Positions 1-9,332 of a stretch of 64,000 nt of DNA are shown here, piece by piece. Source of the DNA: Caballeronia grimmiae. GTDB taxonomy: Bacteria; Pseudomonadota; Gammaproteobacteria; Burkholderiales; Burkholderiaceae. The position numbers were made by a program, and so were the translations under genes. Each line of letters starts with the position of its first letter. Positions within the stretch are counted from its first letter, which is position 1. The stretch lies in assembly GCF_000698555.1 (NCBI RefSeq), contig NZ_JFHE01000008.1, positions 62,001 through 126,000 on the forward strand, written 5' to 3'. The notes under the pieces were generated by a model. It was not told where the DNA came from. It was given only the letters and a program-made list of their open reading frames with translations, and made no database searches.

Positions 1-2
1 GC

Positions 3-1268
3 AACGAACGCCGGACGTTCTGGGCGTGTTTCGGCGGATGGGCGCTCGACTCGCTGGACGTGCAGATGTTCAGCCTCGTGATTCCGGCGATCATCGCCGA
101 GTGGTCGATCAGCCGCACGCAGGCGGGACTCGTGAGCGGCGTCACGCTGGTCGCGTCTGCGCTGGGCGGATGGATCGCGGGCATGCTGTCGGACCGGTTC
201 GGGCGCGTCAAGACGCTGCAATGGACGGTGGCGTTCTTCTCCGTGTTCACGTTCCTGTGCGCGTTCGCGCAAAACTATCCGCAGTTTCTCGTGCTGAAAA
301 CGCTACAGGGCTTCGGCTTCGGCGGGGAATGGGCGGCAGGCGCGGTGCTGATGGCCGAAACCATCCGCAACGAGCATCGCGGCAAGGCGATGGGCAGCGT
401 GCAGAGCGCATGGGCCGTCGGCTGGGGCGCAGCGGTGCTGCTCTATGCGCTCATGTTCTCGTTGCTGCCCGCACACACCGCATGGCGTGTGATGTTCGCG
501 ATCGGCATCGTTCCCGCGCTCCTGATCCTGTACGTTCGACGTGGCGTGCAGGAGCCGGCCGCGCCGGCGCAATCGGCGCGCGACGCGCGCGCGGATGGCG
601 ACGAGCGCACACGCGACATGGTCTTCGGCATCTTCTCGCCAGCCATGCTGCGCATGACGTTGATCGGTGCGCTGCTCGGCGTCGGCGCGCATGGCGGTTA
701 CTACGCGCTGATGACCTGGCTGCCGACGTTTCTGAAGACCGAGCGCCATCTGTCCGTGCTCAGCACCGGCGGCTATCTTGCCGTCGTGATCGTCGCGTTC
801 TTTTGCGGGTGCATCGTCAGTGCGCAACTGCTGGATCGCATCGGACGTCGAAAAACCATTCTCAGCTTCGCGATCTGCTGCGTCATCACGGTGGTCGCCT
901 ATTTGTTTCTTCCGCTCGGCGATACTGCGATGCTCTTCTTCGGCTTTCCGCTGGGATTCTTTGCAGCCGGCATTCCTGCGAGCATGGGTGCGCTGTTCAA
1001 CGAACTGTATCCGCGCGGAATGCGTGGCACCGGCGTCGGGTTTTGCTACAACTTCGGCCGCGTCGTATCCGCCGGATTTCCAGTGTTAGTCGGTCATATG
1101 TCCGCGAACATGTCTCTTGGAACGGCGATCGGCATCGATGCTGGTCTGGCTTACGCGATCGTCGTGGTGTCCGTGCTGATGCTGCCGGAGACGCGAGGCC
1201 GCGTGCTGGGTGACGCTGCTCCCGATAGCGAGGACGCAAGCCTTCTCACTCACGCGCAAAGGCATTGA
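3..1268 (+). CDS. MFS transporter, 5' end cut by the window edge
   Basis: This is an inner-membrane major facilitator porter, probably a proton symporter for an organic or aromatic acid. The open frame runs back to base 3 and already reads as MFS N-terminal sequence (FWACFGGWALDSLDVQMF), so the true start lies just upstream of the window and the internal GTG at 60 is not the start. Visible marks are the loop 2-3 signature (SDRFGRVKTL), a GFGFGGEW segment typical of SHS/AAHS-type porters, and about twelve hydrophobic segments. It ends 34 bases before the amidohydrolase gene, with a GntP permease after that, so the three probably form one operon. The substrate cannot be read from the sequence. 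Confidence 0.85.
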   Translation, partial: NERRTFWACFGGWALDSLDVQMFSLVIPAIIAEWSISRTQAGLVSGVTLVASALGGWIAGMLSDRFGRVKTLQWTVAFFSVFTFLCAFAQNYPQFLVLKTLQGFGFGGEWAAGAVLMAETIRNEHRGKAMGSVQSAWAVGWGAAVLLYALMFSLLPAHTAWRVMFAIGIVPALLILYVRRGVQEPAAPAQSARDARADGDERTRDMVFGIFSPAMLRMTLIGALLGVGAHGGYYALMTWLPTFLKTERHLSVLSTGGYLAVVIVAFFCGCIVSAQLLDRIGRRKTILSFAICCVITVVAYLFLPLGDTAMLFFGFPLGFFAAGIPASMGALFNELYPRGMRGTGVGFCYNFGRVVSAGFPVLVGHMSANMSLGTAIGIDAGLAYAIVVVSVLMLPETRGRVLGDAAPDSEDASLLTHAQRH

Positions 1269-1302
1269 CGGAGCGCGTCGACCCATTGATGGAGAAATAT
1301 TC

Positions 1303-2157
1303 ATGCTCGTTGAGTCGGGGGCAGACGTGAGCCATGAGGCCGGCATCGCATCGATCGATACGCATGCCCATGTTTTCAGACGCGGCCTTCCGCTCGCTGA
1401 GCATCGCCGTTATGCGCCGGATTACGACGCGCCGCTGGACGCGTATCTGGCGCAACTCGATGCGCACGGAATAGGGCGCGGCGTGCTGGTGCAGCCGAGT
1501 TTTCTCGGCACTGATTGCGGCTATCTGCTCGATGCGCTGCGTCGCGCGCCTGATAGGTTACGTGGCGTTGCGGTGATCGCACGCGAGTGCGAACTGGTTA
1601 CGCTGACTGAAATGCGCGAAGCGGGAATCGCGGGAATTCGGCTGAACCTGATCGGTCATGTGGATGAGCCGCTCGAACACTGGTTGAGCGCGCAAACGCT
1701 GGCCCATGTTCGAACACTCGGATGGCACGTCGAGATTCATGCGGAAGCAGCACGGCTGGACGGCATCATCGAGCCGCTTCTGAATGCGGAAGTCAATGTC
1801 GTCATCGATCACTTCGGCAGGCCCGATCCCCGACTCGGTGCAAGCGATCCAGGTTTTCGCCGTCTTCTTGAGTGGTCTCAAACGCAGCGTGTCTGGGTAA
1901 AAGTATCAGGTGCGTATCGGATTGAGTCGGACCGTAGCCAGTTCGGCGATGAGACGCGCAAAGCGTTCGGTATGCTAAAGGAAGCCTTCGGTGTGCATCG
2001 CATGATGTGGGGAAGCGACTGGCCGCATACGCAGTTCGAGGCATCCGAACAATTCACCCGATCGCTGGAATTGTTGCGCACGCTCATTCCGGACGAGGAA
2101 GAGCGCAACGTCGTCCTCGCGAGCACACCAGCGAGCATCTACATGTTCGACGACTAA
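1303..2157 (+). CDS. Amidohydrolase family (COG3618) metal-dependent hydrolase/lactonase
   Basis: This is a 284-residue TIM-barrel hydrolase of the Amidohydrolase_2 type. The barrel-start motif IDTHAHVF (HxH) lies about 15 residues from the N-terminus, and the closing motif MMWGSDWPHTQF with its catalytic Asp lies near residue 225. The start at 1303 is chosen because GGAGA sits at 1291-1295; the upstream in-frame extension overlaps the MFS gene and does not look like protein. Characterised relatives include 2-pyrone-4,6-dicarboxylate lactonase, D-galactarolactone isomerase and L-fucono-1,5-lactonase. The neighbouring GntP permease points to a sugar-acid lactone and the MFS porter to an aromatic acid, so the substrate is open. 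The family call is firm. Confidence 0.85.
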   Translation: MLVESGADVSHEAGIASIDTHAHVFRRGLPLAEHRRYAPDYDAPLDAYLAQLDAHGIGRGVLVQPSFLGTDCGYLLDALRRAPDRLRGVAVIARECELVTLTEMREAGIAGIRLNLIGHVDEPLEHWLSAQTLAHVRTLGWHVEIHAEAARLDGIIEPLLNAEVNVVIDHFGRPDPRLGASDPGFRRLLEWSQTQRVWVKVSGAYRIESDRSQFGDETRKAFGMLKEAFGVHRMMWGSDWPHTQFEASEQFTRSLELLRTLIPDEEERNVVLASTPASIYMFDD

Positions 2158-2236
2158 GCGCGAACTCAGCGACAGCACTGCAGTAGCGTGGTCCTCGAGC
2201 CGCGCGCAATCAAGGCAACTCAACCGAACTCATTCC

Positions 2237-3622
2237 ATGACTAGTCTAGATATCGATCTGTTACTGACCGCGCTCATCAGCGTGTCGGTGCTTGTCGCGC
2301 TCATCGTGTCGCGCATCAAGATGCACCCGCTTCTCGCCTTGCTCGTGGTATCCATCGGCGTAGGCTTCGCAACCGGCATGGAGCCCGGAAACATCGTCAA
2401 GCATCTGGTCAACGGTGCAGGGAAGACATTGGGAGCGGTGGGAGTCGTCATCGCTCTGGGTGCGATGCTCGGCAAGATTCTGGCTGATGCGGGCATCACG
2501 GAGCAGATCGCCGAGGCTATTCTCAGACGCTCCTCCGACCGGATGATTCCCTGGGCCATGACGCTCGTCGCGTTTGTCGTGGGCATTCCGATGTTCTTCG
2601 AAGTGGGCCTCGTGGTCATGCTGCCCCTGATTTTCAGCGTAGCGCGAAAACTGGAAGGCCACGCACGATTCAAAGGCTCGGCGTATGTTTATCTGGGGGT
2701 TCCTGTTATCTCGGCGCTCGCCGCCATGCATGGCATGGTGCCGCCTCATCCGGGCCCTTTAACCGCGATTGCTACGCTCAAAACTTCGGTCGGCCCCACG
2801 ATGTTGTATGGTTTTCTGGCGGCCATTCCAGCGATGATTCTAGGCGGCCCGCTCTATGGCGCATTCATTTCGCCGCGGATGAACACCAGACCCGATCAAG
2901 CTCTGCTGGACCAGTTCACCGTTGGCCAAGCCATCGACAAGGAGCAGCGCGCCGGCGTTGGTTTGGGCGTGCTGGCGGCTCTGCTTCCAGCCATTCTCAT
3001 GCTGATTCACGCTGTCGCTGAAATGGTGCTGGCGAAGGGTAGCCCGGCACTCCGTTTGGCCAGCTTTCTCGGCAATCCACTGATTGCGATGCTGCTGGGC
3101 GTGCTGTTCGCGATCATGGCCCTGGTCGTTGTCCGAGGCGGTGACACCGAAAAGCTGCGCAGTTCACTTGGCAACAGCCTGAAACCCATTGCGTCGATCA
3201 TCATGATCATCGCAGGGGGCGGCGCCTTCCAGGAGATGCTCACCAGTGCCAAGGTGGGCGATGCCATCGTCCATCTAACGCATTACTTCGCATTTCCCCC
3301 GCTGATCCTGGGCTGGTTGATCGCGATGCTGTTGTCGGTCTCGACGGGGTCTGCCACGGTAGGAATCGTGGGTGCGGCGGGTTTGCTCGCGCCGCTGGCG
3401 GGCGCCGATCCCGCCTTGAATCTGCCATTGCTGGCATTGTCGATTGGCTGTGGTTCCCTTTTCTTCAACTACGCGAATCACGCCGGCTTCTGGATGGTCA
3501 AAGAATCGTTCGGAATGACCATGGGCGAAGCGACGAAAACCATTTCGGTGGTTCAGTCGATCGTCGCAGTCGTCGGTCTGATTATGGTGCTCATTTTTAA
3601 CGCTGTAATACCCGTCCACTGA
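2237..3622 (+). CDS. GntP-family permease (gluconate/sugar acid:H+ symporter)
   Basis: This is a 461-residue inner-membrane symporter of the GntP family, which imports gluconate and related hydroxy acids with protons. The family-typical stretch ALGAMLGKILADAG is near residue 75, followed by GIPMFFEVGLVVMLPL near 120, HGMVPPHPGP near 170 and a C-terminal FNYANHAGFWMVKE segment. Twelve to fourteen hydrophobic helices are evident and the length is normal. It follows the amidohydrolase by 79 bases on the same strand. The pairing of a sugar-acid permease with a COG3618 lactonase suggests uptake and hydrolysis of an aldonic or aldaric acid lactone; that link is inference. Confidence 0.9.
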   Translation: MTSLDIDLLLTALISVSVLVALIVSRIKMHPLLALLVVSIGVGFATGMEPGNIVKHLVNGAGKTLGAVGVVIALGAMLGKILADAGITEQIAEAILRRSSDRMIPWAMTLVAFVVGIPMFFEVGLVVMLPLIFSVARKLEGHARFKGSAYVYLGVPVISALAAMHGMVPPHPGPLTAIATLKTSVGPTMLYGFLAAIPAMILGGPLYGAFISPRMNTRPDQALLDQFTVGQAIDKEQRAGVGLGVLAALLPAILMLIHAVAEMVLAKGSPALRLASFLGNPLIAMLLGVLFAIMALVVVRGGDTEKLRSSLGNSLKPIASIIMIIAGGGAFQEMLTSAKVGDAIVHLTHYFAFPPLILGWLIAMLLSVSTGSATVGIVGAAGLLAPLAGADPALNLPLLALSIGCGSLFFNYANHAGFWMVKESFGMTMGEATKTISVVQSIVAVVGLIMVLIFNAVIPVH

Positions 3623-3704
3623 TGCAGGCGGGCGTTGGACTATGTCGCTACAAAGTTGCTGCATGTGAGCCGGGCGGCGAGGGCCTCGCGCATGCAACGC
3701 GCAT

Positions 3705-4343
3705 TCATACACGCGATGCCAGCAACCGAATGCCAGCTGCGCCGAACACGAGCGCGAGGCATGCATCGAGATAACGTTGAATGCGCGCATAGATGCGGCG
3801 GGCTGGCGCCATTGAGAACAGCGCCGCATAGCCGCCGAACACGCTCAACCCAATGCACAGGCAACCCGCGACGACGGTCAACATGTGCGAGGGTCCCTGA
3901 CCAGCGGATGAGCCGAGCGCGGCGACTGACATCCATACGAGAATCGCTTTCGGATTGGTTAGATGCAGCAGCGCACCGCGTGCATAAAGCCGTCGCGCGT
4001 CTGGTTCTGCAGCATTGTCCGACGCTGCGCGCACCGGCGGACGCCACGCCGAGCGGCCCGACTTGAACGCGAGCCACAAGAGATAGACGCCACCGAAAAT
4101 CTTCACTGCGACGAGAAAGCCCGAGTACGCCGTCAACGCGGCGGAAAGGCCAAGCGCGGCAAGCATCGCCCAGAAGAAGGAGCCAGACATCACGCCGGCC
4201 GCGAAGGCTAACGCCGCGCGCCTTCCCGAAGTGCTCGCGATAGACATGATCGCCAGATTGCTCGGACCAGGGCTCGCCGTCCCGACGAAGTAAGCCGACC
4301 AGGCGAGCAGAACGTTGGCGTTGAAGAAGGCGTGTGCTGTCAC
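3705..4343 (-). CDS. LysE/RhtB-family exporter
   Basis: This is a membrane exporter of the LysE/RhtB group, which pumps amino acids or small metabolites out of the cell. The family signature is near the N-terminus (YFVGTASPGPSNLAIMS), followed by five to six hydrophobic helices and the conserved stretch LTNPKAILVW in the middle. I chose the GTG at 4343 because it puts the SPGP motif at the usual distance from the start; a TTG at 4391 would add 16 residues, and neither has a strong ribosome site. The gene lies tail-to-tail with gntP and is transcribed alone. Substrate unknown. Confidence 0.8.
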   Translation of the reverse strand: MTAHAFFNANVLLAWSAYFVGTASPGPSNLAIMSIASTSGRRAALAFAAGVMSGSFFWAMLAALGLSAALTAYSGFLVAVKIFGGVYLLWLAFKSGRSAWRPPVRAASDNAAEPDARRLYARGALLHLTNPKAILVWMSVAALGSSAGQGPSHMLTVVAGCLCIGLSVFGGYAALFSMAPARRIYARIQRYLDACLALVFGAAGIRLLASRV

Positions 4344-4601
4344 GGTGGTTTGTCTCGGTTTCGATAGCTTTGCTCGAGTATCAAGGAGCAACTAGCTCGC
4401 GAACAGGCACGGTTCATCACATTACGCACAGGCCACTTTGCATACGGCTGCGTTCGCAAGTCGTTCTGTTGAGCGTTCTTGCCGCCACAGTACAGGGCAG
4501 CATCGAGCATCCCGGTAGCTGAACAGATATCTTCTCTAGCCAAATGCGGCAACGTGACTGAGGTCTGGCGGAAGGCATTCAGCACTATGCGGCCTTCGCC
4601 T

Positions 4602-4640
4602 AAAAAGACGCGATGCCCCCGGGTGTGAGTCGGGGGCATC
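4602..4640 (-). terminator. Rho-independent terminator after the ACS-type MFS gene
   Basis: A perfect 9-bp stem (GATGCCCCC at 4612-4620 against GGGGGCATC at 4632-4640) is followed, reading on the minus strand, by GCGTC and five T residues (4602-4606). It lies 33 bases past the MFS stop codon. Confidence 0.75.
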
Positions 4641-4672
4641 TCAGTGAGACATGGAAGCGATTGACGTCGGCG

Positions 4673-5977
4673 TCAGCGATTCACAACCTGTTTCGGCATC
4701 GTCAGAACGACGGCCGCTGCAACGATCAACGAGCCGGCCACGCAATACAGCCCCACATCGGTGCTGTGCGTCATGTCCTTGATCCAGCCGACCAGATAAG
4801 GACTGACGAAACCTGCGAGATTGCCGACCGAATTGATCAGCGCGATGCCCGCCGCTGCCGCCACGCCGCCGAGGAACGCGGGAGGAATCGCCCAGAACTG
4901 ACACAGCGCGCCGAGAATGCCGATGGTCGCGACGGTCAGTGACGCCACCGCCAGCGCGACGTTGTGCGGCACCAGCGTACTTGCCACGAGACCCACCGCG
5001 CCGACGATCGCCGGCAGCGCGACGTGCCAGCGCCGTTCCTTGCTGCGGTCCGAGCTGCGTCCCAGCAGCACCATCGCGACCGCGGCCGCGCCGTAGGGAA
5101 TCATCGTCAGGAGGCCGACGTTGAGCGCATCCGACACGCCCGATGCCTTGATGAGCGTCGGCAGCCAGAAGCCGATACCGTACAGCCCCATGATGATGCC
5201 GAAGTAGCACAGGCACAGCACCCACACGCGGCGGTTGGTGAACGCGCCGCTCGCGCTATGCACCTCGATGTGCTCCGACTCGTTTGCGAGCCCTTTCTCG
5301 AGGAGCGTCTTCTCATCGGCGCTGAGCCACTTCGCGGAGCTGATCTTGTCGTCGAGATACATCAGCACGACGAAGCCGCCGATGATCGAAGGCAACGCCT
5401 CCAGCAGGAACAGCCATCGCCAACCAGCCATCCCGCCGACGCCGCCGAAGTTGTTCAGAATCCAGCCCGACAGCGGACCGCCGATGACGCCCGCAATGGG
5501 GATGCCCGTCATGAACAACGCCGTGATCTTCGCGCGCCGCGACGACGGATACCAATACGTAAGATAAAGAATGATGCCCGGGAAGAAGCCCGCTTCTGCA
5601 ACGCCGAGAAAGAAGCGCAGCGCATAGAACGCGGCCGGCGTTTTCACGAAGATCATCATGCCGGACAGCAGGCCCCAGCTCAGCATGATGCGCGCGATCC
5701 ACTTGCGTGCGCCGAAGCGATGCAAAGCGATGTTGCTCGGCACTTCGAAGATGAAATAGCCGATGAAGAAGATGCCCGCGCCCAGGCCGTAAACGGTCTC
5801 GCTGAACTTGAGATCGGCCAGCATTTGCAGCTTTGCGAACCCGACGTTCACGCGATCGAGATAAGCAAAGACATAGCATAAAAACAGAAAGGGGATGAGC
5901 CGCCAGGTCACCTTGGCATACGTTCGATCCTCGGCATCGGTATGCGCGACGACATCGCCGTAAGTGGTTTTCAACAT
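4673..5977 (-). CDS. MFS transporter, anion:cation symporter (ACS) family
   Basis: This is a 434-residue MFS porter of the ACS type, the group that carries phthalate, tartrate, hydroxyphenylacetate and hexuronates. The family pattern is clear: CYVFAYLDRVNVGFAK in helix 1, GIFFIGYFIFEVPSN in helix 2, FFLGVAEAGFFPG in helix 4 and the loop YPSSRRAKITALFM. Twelve helices are predicted by eye. The gene follows the class II aldolase gene by 84 bases on the same strand and ends at a strong terminator, so the two are probably co-transcribed as an uptake and catabolism pair. The substrate is not determinable. Confidence 0.88.
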   Translation of the reverse strand: MLKTTYGDVVAHTDAEDRTYAKVTWRLIPFLFLCYVFAYLDRVNVGFAKLQMLADLKFSETVYGLGAGIFFIGYFIFEVPSNIALHRFGARKWIARIMLSWGLLSGMMIFVKTPAAFYALRFFLGVAEAGFFPGIILYLTYWYPSSRRAKITALFMTGIPIAGVIGGPLSGWILNNFGGVGGMAGWRWLFLLEALPSIIGGFVVLMYLDDKISSAKWLSADEKTLLEKGLANESEHIEVHSASGAFTNRRVWVLCLCYFGIIMGLYGIGFWLPTLIKASGVSDALNVGLLTMIPYGAAAVAMVLLGRSSDRSKERRWHVALPAIVGAVGLVASTLVPHNVALAVASLTVATIGILGALCQFWAIPPAFLGGVAAAAGIALINSVGNLAGFVSPYLVGWIKDMTHSTDVGLYCVAGSLIVAAAVVLTMPKQVVNR

Positions 5978-6061
5978 GATTGTCTCCGTGAATCGTCACC
6001 GGCGTGCTACATGGTCACGCCGGCTTGTGGTCCTGATGGTTGGCGGCCTGCGCGCCGCCGC

Positions 6062-6931
6062 TCAGTGGAACATGTCGGGGTTCGTCTGCACGAGCTGCTC
6101 GTAGATCGGCTGAAAATGCAGCCAGCCGATGTATTCGCTACCGACGTTCTCGCGGCTATAGCGCGAGCTGTGTTCCGGCACCATGACGGGCTTGATGCCG
6201 GTCGCCTCGACGAGCAACTGCTGCTGGCAGCATCGCTCCAATGCGATGAACCAGAACGCCGCCGCTTCGATGCTGTGACGGCTCGCGGTCAGGAGGCCGT
6301 GATTCTGGTGAATGGCGGCCTTGACGTTTTTGAAGTAATCGGCAACGGACAGGCCCGCCTTCTCTTCGACCGCGACTGCGCCAGCTTCGTCCTTGATGAC
6401 GACGTGGTCCTCGAAGAACGCGGCGGCGTCCTGCGTGATCGGGTCGAGCGGGCGGCCGAGCGCCGCGAACGCAGTGCCGTAGACGGTATGCGCGTGGCAC
6501 ATCGCGACGATATCCGGATTCGCTTCATGCACCGCGGCGTGCAGCACGAAGCCCGCGCGGTTCAACGCATACTCGCCTTCCACCACCTTGCCCGCGTGAT
6601 TCGCGAGAATCAGATTCGAAATCTTGACCTGCGAGAAATGCACGGCCATCGGGTTGGTCCAGTACAACTCGGGAAACTCGGGGTCGCGCACCGTCAGATG
6701 GCCGGCGAAACCATAGTCGAAGTTATGCATCGCAAACGCGCGGCACGCTGCGACCAGACGCTCCTTGCGATGCTGGCGCTCTTCCGCGAATGAATTGAAA
6801 TCGGGCAGCTCGGGGAATTTCAGTCCCGGCTGTTTCGGCCGATAGATCGAATTGTTAGACGGATGGGAGATGGTGCGGCGCAGTTCAGTTTGTTTCGCGC
6901 CGGTCTGCTGTTCTTCGACGGTAACGGTCAT
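6062..6931 (-). CDS. Class II aldolase/adducin family protein
   Basis: This 289-residue cytoplasmic enzyme has the class II aldolase/adducin fold, used for metal-dependent retro-aldol cleavage or decarboxylation. The metal-binding HxH is seen in MCHAHTVYG (about residues 146-148), a third His in QNHGLLT near residue 215, and the N-terminal FAGHLTVRDP segment near 75-84 matches the usual phosphate/substrate loop region. The first 50 residues are a polar extension beyond the core. It sits between a LysR gene upstream and an ACS-type porter downstream, all on the minus strand. Many Burkholderiaceae carry such decarboxylase/aldolase-like proteins of unknown substrate; I cannot assign one. Confidence 0.85.
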   Translation of the reverse strand: MTVTVEEQQTGAKQTELRRTISHPSNNSIYRPKQPGLKFPELPDFNSFAEERQHRKERLVAACRAFAMHNFDYGFAGHLTVRDPEFPELYWTNPMAVHFSQVKISNLILANHAGKVVEGEYALNRAGFVLHAAVHEANPDIVAMCHAHTVYGTAFAALGRPLDPITQDAAAFFEDHVVIKDEAGAVAVEEKAGLSVADYFKNVKAAIHQNHGLLTASRHSIEAAAFWFIALERCCQQQLLVEATGIKPVMVPEHSSRYSRENVGSEYIGWLHFQPIYEQLVQTNPDMFH

Positions 6932-7043
6932 GGTTGTTTCCGGATCGGGGCTGTTGGCATGCCCGCTAAGATAAGGAAACCCGCCTCGACCATCTACGGG
7001 CGCCGGACAATAAGAATTATCACGACGCCATATGAATGCGGGA

Positions 7044-7952
7044 TTACACCGCCTGCCAAGGTGGCGTTCTGAAGGCCTCGACGAAATAGTCGATGAAGGC
7101 GCGGATGCGCGGCACCACCTGCCGCTCGGGTAGATAGACGATATGAATCGCGGTATCGTCCTTCGCTTCGTATTCGCTCAAAAGCCGCACGAGTTCACCC
7201 CGGCGGATGGCCGGTAACGCGAGATGCTCGGCGAGCCGCATGATGCCCACGCCTGCCACGCACAATTGGAATAGCGTGGTGCCGTCCGTGCTGCGGAAAC
7301 CGCCGCGCACCGCCACGCGTTCGAGCTTGCCGTTGATGATGAACGGCCACTGATTGAGATGCTCGCGTGGCGATTCCCACGTCAAACATGCGTGCTTGGT
7401 AAGGCCCTGCGGCGTGACGGGCTGGCCGTGCGCGGCGAGATAGGCGGGCGAGGCGACGACGATGCGTTGCAGGTCGCACAACTTCCGGCTGCGCAGCGAT
7501 GAATCCTGTAATCGGCCCATGCGCACGGCGATGTCGAAATTGTCTTCGATCAGATTGACGTTGGAATCCGACAAAGAAAAGTGCACGCACACCTTCGGAT
7601 AAGCCGCGAGAAAGCCGGGCAATTGAGGCACCAGTTGATCCATGCCGAAAGCATGCGGCGCGCTCACTCGCAGATTGCCGGTAGGTTCGCTCGATCGAAC
7701 TTGCGCTTCCGCTTCTTCGAGGCTCTCGAGAATCTCGCTGCACGATCGAAGGAATCGTTCGCCCTCGTTCGTGAGACGCATCGTGCGTGTCGAACGATGA
7801 AGCAACTGCACGCCGAGCCGTCGCTCCAGATTGCTAATGCTTTGACTCACGAAAGGCTGGCTGACGTTGAGGACGTTCGCGGCCGCGGTGAAACCGCCCG
7901 TTTCCACGACGGTTTTGAATACTCGCATCTCCAGAAGTCTTTCATCCTTCAT
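7044..7952 (-). CDS. LysR-family transcriptional regulator
   Basis: This is a 302-residue regulator with an N-terminal winged helix-turn-helix (residues 5-65; GGFTAAANVLNVSQPFVSQSISNLERRLGVQLLHRST) and a periplasmic-binding-protein-like effector domain. The sequence is of the CrgA-like subgroup (GNLRVSAPHAFG after the linker). It lies upstream of, and in the same direction as, the aldolase/MFS pair with a 112-base gap, so it may regulate them, although divergent placement is more usual for LysR genes. Confidence 0.9.
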   Translation of the reverse strand: MKDERLLEMRVFKTVVETGGFTAAANVLNVSQPFVSQSISNLERRLGVQLLHRSTRTMRLTNEGERFLRSCSEILESLEEAEAQVRSSEPTGNLRVSAPHAFGMDQLVPQLPGFLAAYPKVCVHFSLSDSNVNLIEDNFDIAVRMGRLQDSSLRSRKLCDLQRIVVASPAYLAAHGQPVTPQGLTKHACLTWESPREHLNQWPFIINGKLERVAVRGGFRSTDGTTLFQLCVAGVGIMRLAEHLALPAIRRGELVRLLSEYEAKDDTAIHIVYLPERQVVPRIRAFIDYFVEAFRTPPWQAV

Positions 7953-8332
7953 GAGGGCTGGTCCATGGTGGTGTGGGTTTTTGTCGTGGATGTTGAGCGT
8001 GGTTCTGGTGTGGGCGACTCGGGACGGACATGCAGCTAGGCACTACCTTGACGGACGGTAACACGAGTGTTTGCCGGATCGTTCGTATCGATTTCGGCAA
8101 TGCGGTGATTGTTTCCGCATTGAAGGCTGGCTGCCAAGACCGGACGTGCGATTAGCACTGCGGTGTCCCTGTCGTCGATTGGGCTACCGTGCGTCAATAA
8201 AAGACGTGGATGCACCACATCAGCAGCTAGAACTGCGACGTGGATTACAACACGATCATTGAGAAGCGGCGAGAGCAGTTGAGGGCCGCTCGGCTGCGCA
8301 CAGAAGAAGCGTGAGCGTCGTGCAGCACGTGC
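7953..8332. other. Intergenic region with no recognisable gene
   Basis: These 380 bases separate two minus-strand regulators. Short open frames exist on both strands but none has a ribosome site, family motif or plausible composition. It should hold the promoter of the LysR gene at its low-coordinate end. Nothing else is seen. Confidence 0.5.
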
Positions 8333-9016
8333 TCAAAGGCGGCGTCGTGACAGGATGAATTGCTCTAGCTCGCTGCAGGCGTGCTCGATGTGCCGCTTCA
8401 ACAGCGCAGCGGCGCCTCGGAAGTCGCCGGTCTTGCACAGACGCACCAGCTCGCCGTGTTCTTCTTCCGCACGGCGGCAGCTTTCCGCGCTGAGCGAAAG
8501 TTGCAAGCGGGTGTAGCGGTCAGTCTGCTGAAGAAGGCTGGTTACGATAGCGAGGGTGCGAGGCTGTTCCGCTCGGGACATCAGCAAGTCGTGCAGCCGC
8601 GTATTGAGTTCACCCCATCGCGATAGGTGCTGTGCATGCAATTCTTGTTTGTATTCGGCCAGAATGGCATCGAGTTCAGCGAAGTCAGCTTGGGTGAGCT
8701 TGGGCGCTGACTTCTTCAGAAGGAGGGGTTCGAGCAGTCCGCGGAGCATGAAGAGTTCGCTGATTTCAGCGACAGAAAGCTCAGAGACGACGGCGCCCTT
8801 ATGAGGAACGATGCGGACCAGCCCTTCGCCTTCCAGTTGGACGAGTGCTTCCCGCACTGGAATCCGGCTGACGCCGAATTCTGCAGCAAGCGCGTCTTGG
8901 CGAAGTTGATAGCCCTCCGGCAACTCACCCGAGATGATCTTTCGGCGAAGCGCGTCGGCTGCCTGTTCTGCGACGGTAATGGCTTGAAGCCGGGAGCTGG
9001 GCGCTGAGATACTCAT
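8333..9016 (-). CDS. GntR-family (FadR/FCD subfamily) transcriptional regulator
   Basis: This is a 227-residue repressor-type protein. The N-terminal GntR winged helix spans about residues 15-75 (ADALRRKIISGELPEGYQL, then FGVSRIPVREAL and HKGAVV), and the C-terminal FCD domain binds a small carboxylate or amino acid, usually through metal-ligating His and Asp residues. It is encoded on the same strand as the DapA-like and enolase-superfamily genes, so it is the likely regulator of that module. A sequence just upstream of its own start (9051-9067) resembles one upstream of the DapA-like gene, suggesting autoregulation and shared control. Confidence 0.9.
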   Translation of the reverse strand: MSISAPSSRLQAITVAEQAADALRRKIISGELPEGYQLRQDALAAEFGVSRIPVREALVQLEGEGLVRIVPHKGAVVSELSVAEISELFMLRGLLEPLLLKKSAPKLTQADFAELDAILAEYKQELHAQHLSRWGELNTRLHDLLMSRAEQPRTLAIVTSLLQQTDRYTRLQLSLSAESCRRAEEEHGELVRLCKTGDFRGAAALLKRHIEHACSELEQFILSRRRL

Positions 9017-9050
9017 GGCAAGAAACTTCCGGCGTCGGGTGGACGTGTGA

Positions 9051-9067
9051 TCGTATAAAGTATATCA
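9051..9067. promoter_or_regulatory. Candidate GntR operator upstream of the gntR gene
   Basis: TCGTATAAAGTAT lies about 35 bases upstream of the GntR start codon. Eleven of 13 bases match TTGTATAAAATAT upstream of the DapA-like gene (minus strand, 10640-10624). GntR/FCD proteins commonly bind GTATAC-like half sites. The call rests on two copies only. Confidence 0.4.
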
Positions 9068-9332
9068 CTGAGAACTACTATATCGAGTGAGTTTGCTCGA
9101 CGGTATCGTCAGGAGTTCGGCTCGGCTTGCAGATCATTTGCCATAAGGGCGTAGTCTCAACTTTGAGCCGCAGCGTTCATCGCGGGGGGCGCGACAAAAG
9201 AGGGCTGTCTCGCCGGTGTCAAACTGATCGTTATGCGGATCTGGGCCCACGATGAACATGAGCGTTCCGGCCAAACGGATGCTCTGACACGACGAGGCAT
9301 TCATTTGTCAGGCGTGCCGGATTGCACTCTTG

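Noticed and set aside
26-1213. Long overlapping plus-strand frame (395 codons) across the first MFS gene
   Set aside because: Its translation is Arg-rich with no membrane segments, while the other frame is a clear MFS protein reaching the window edge.
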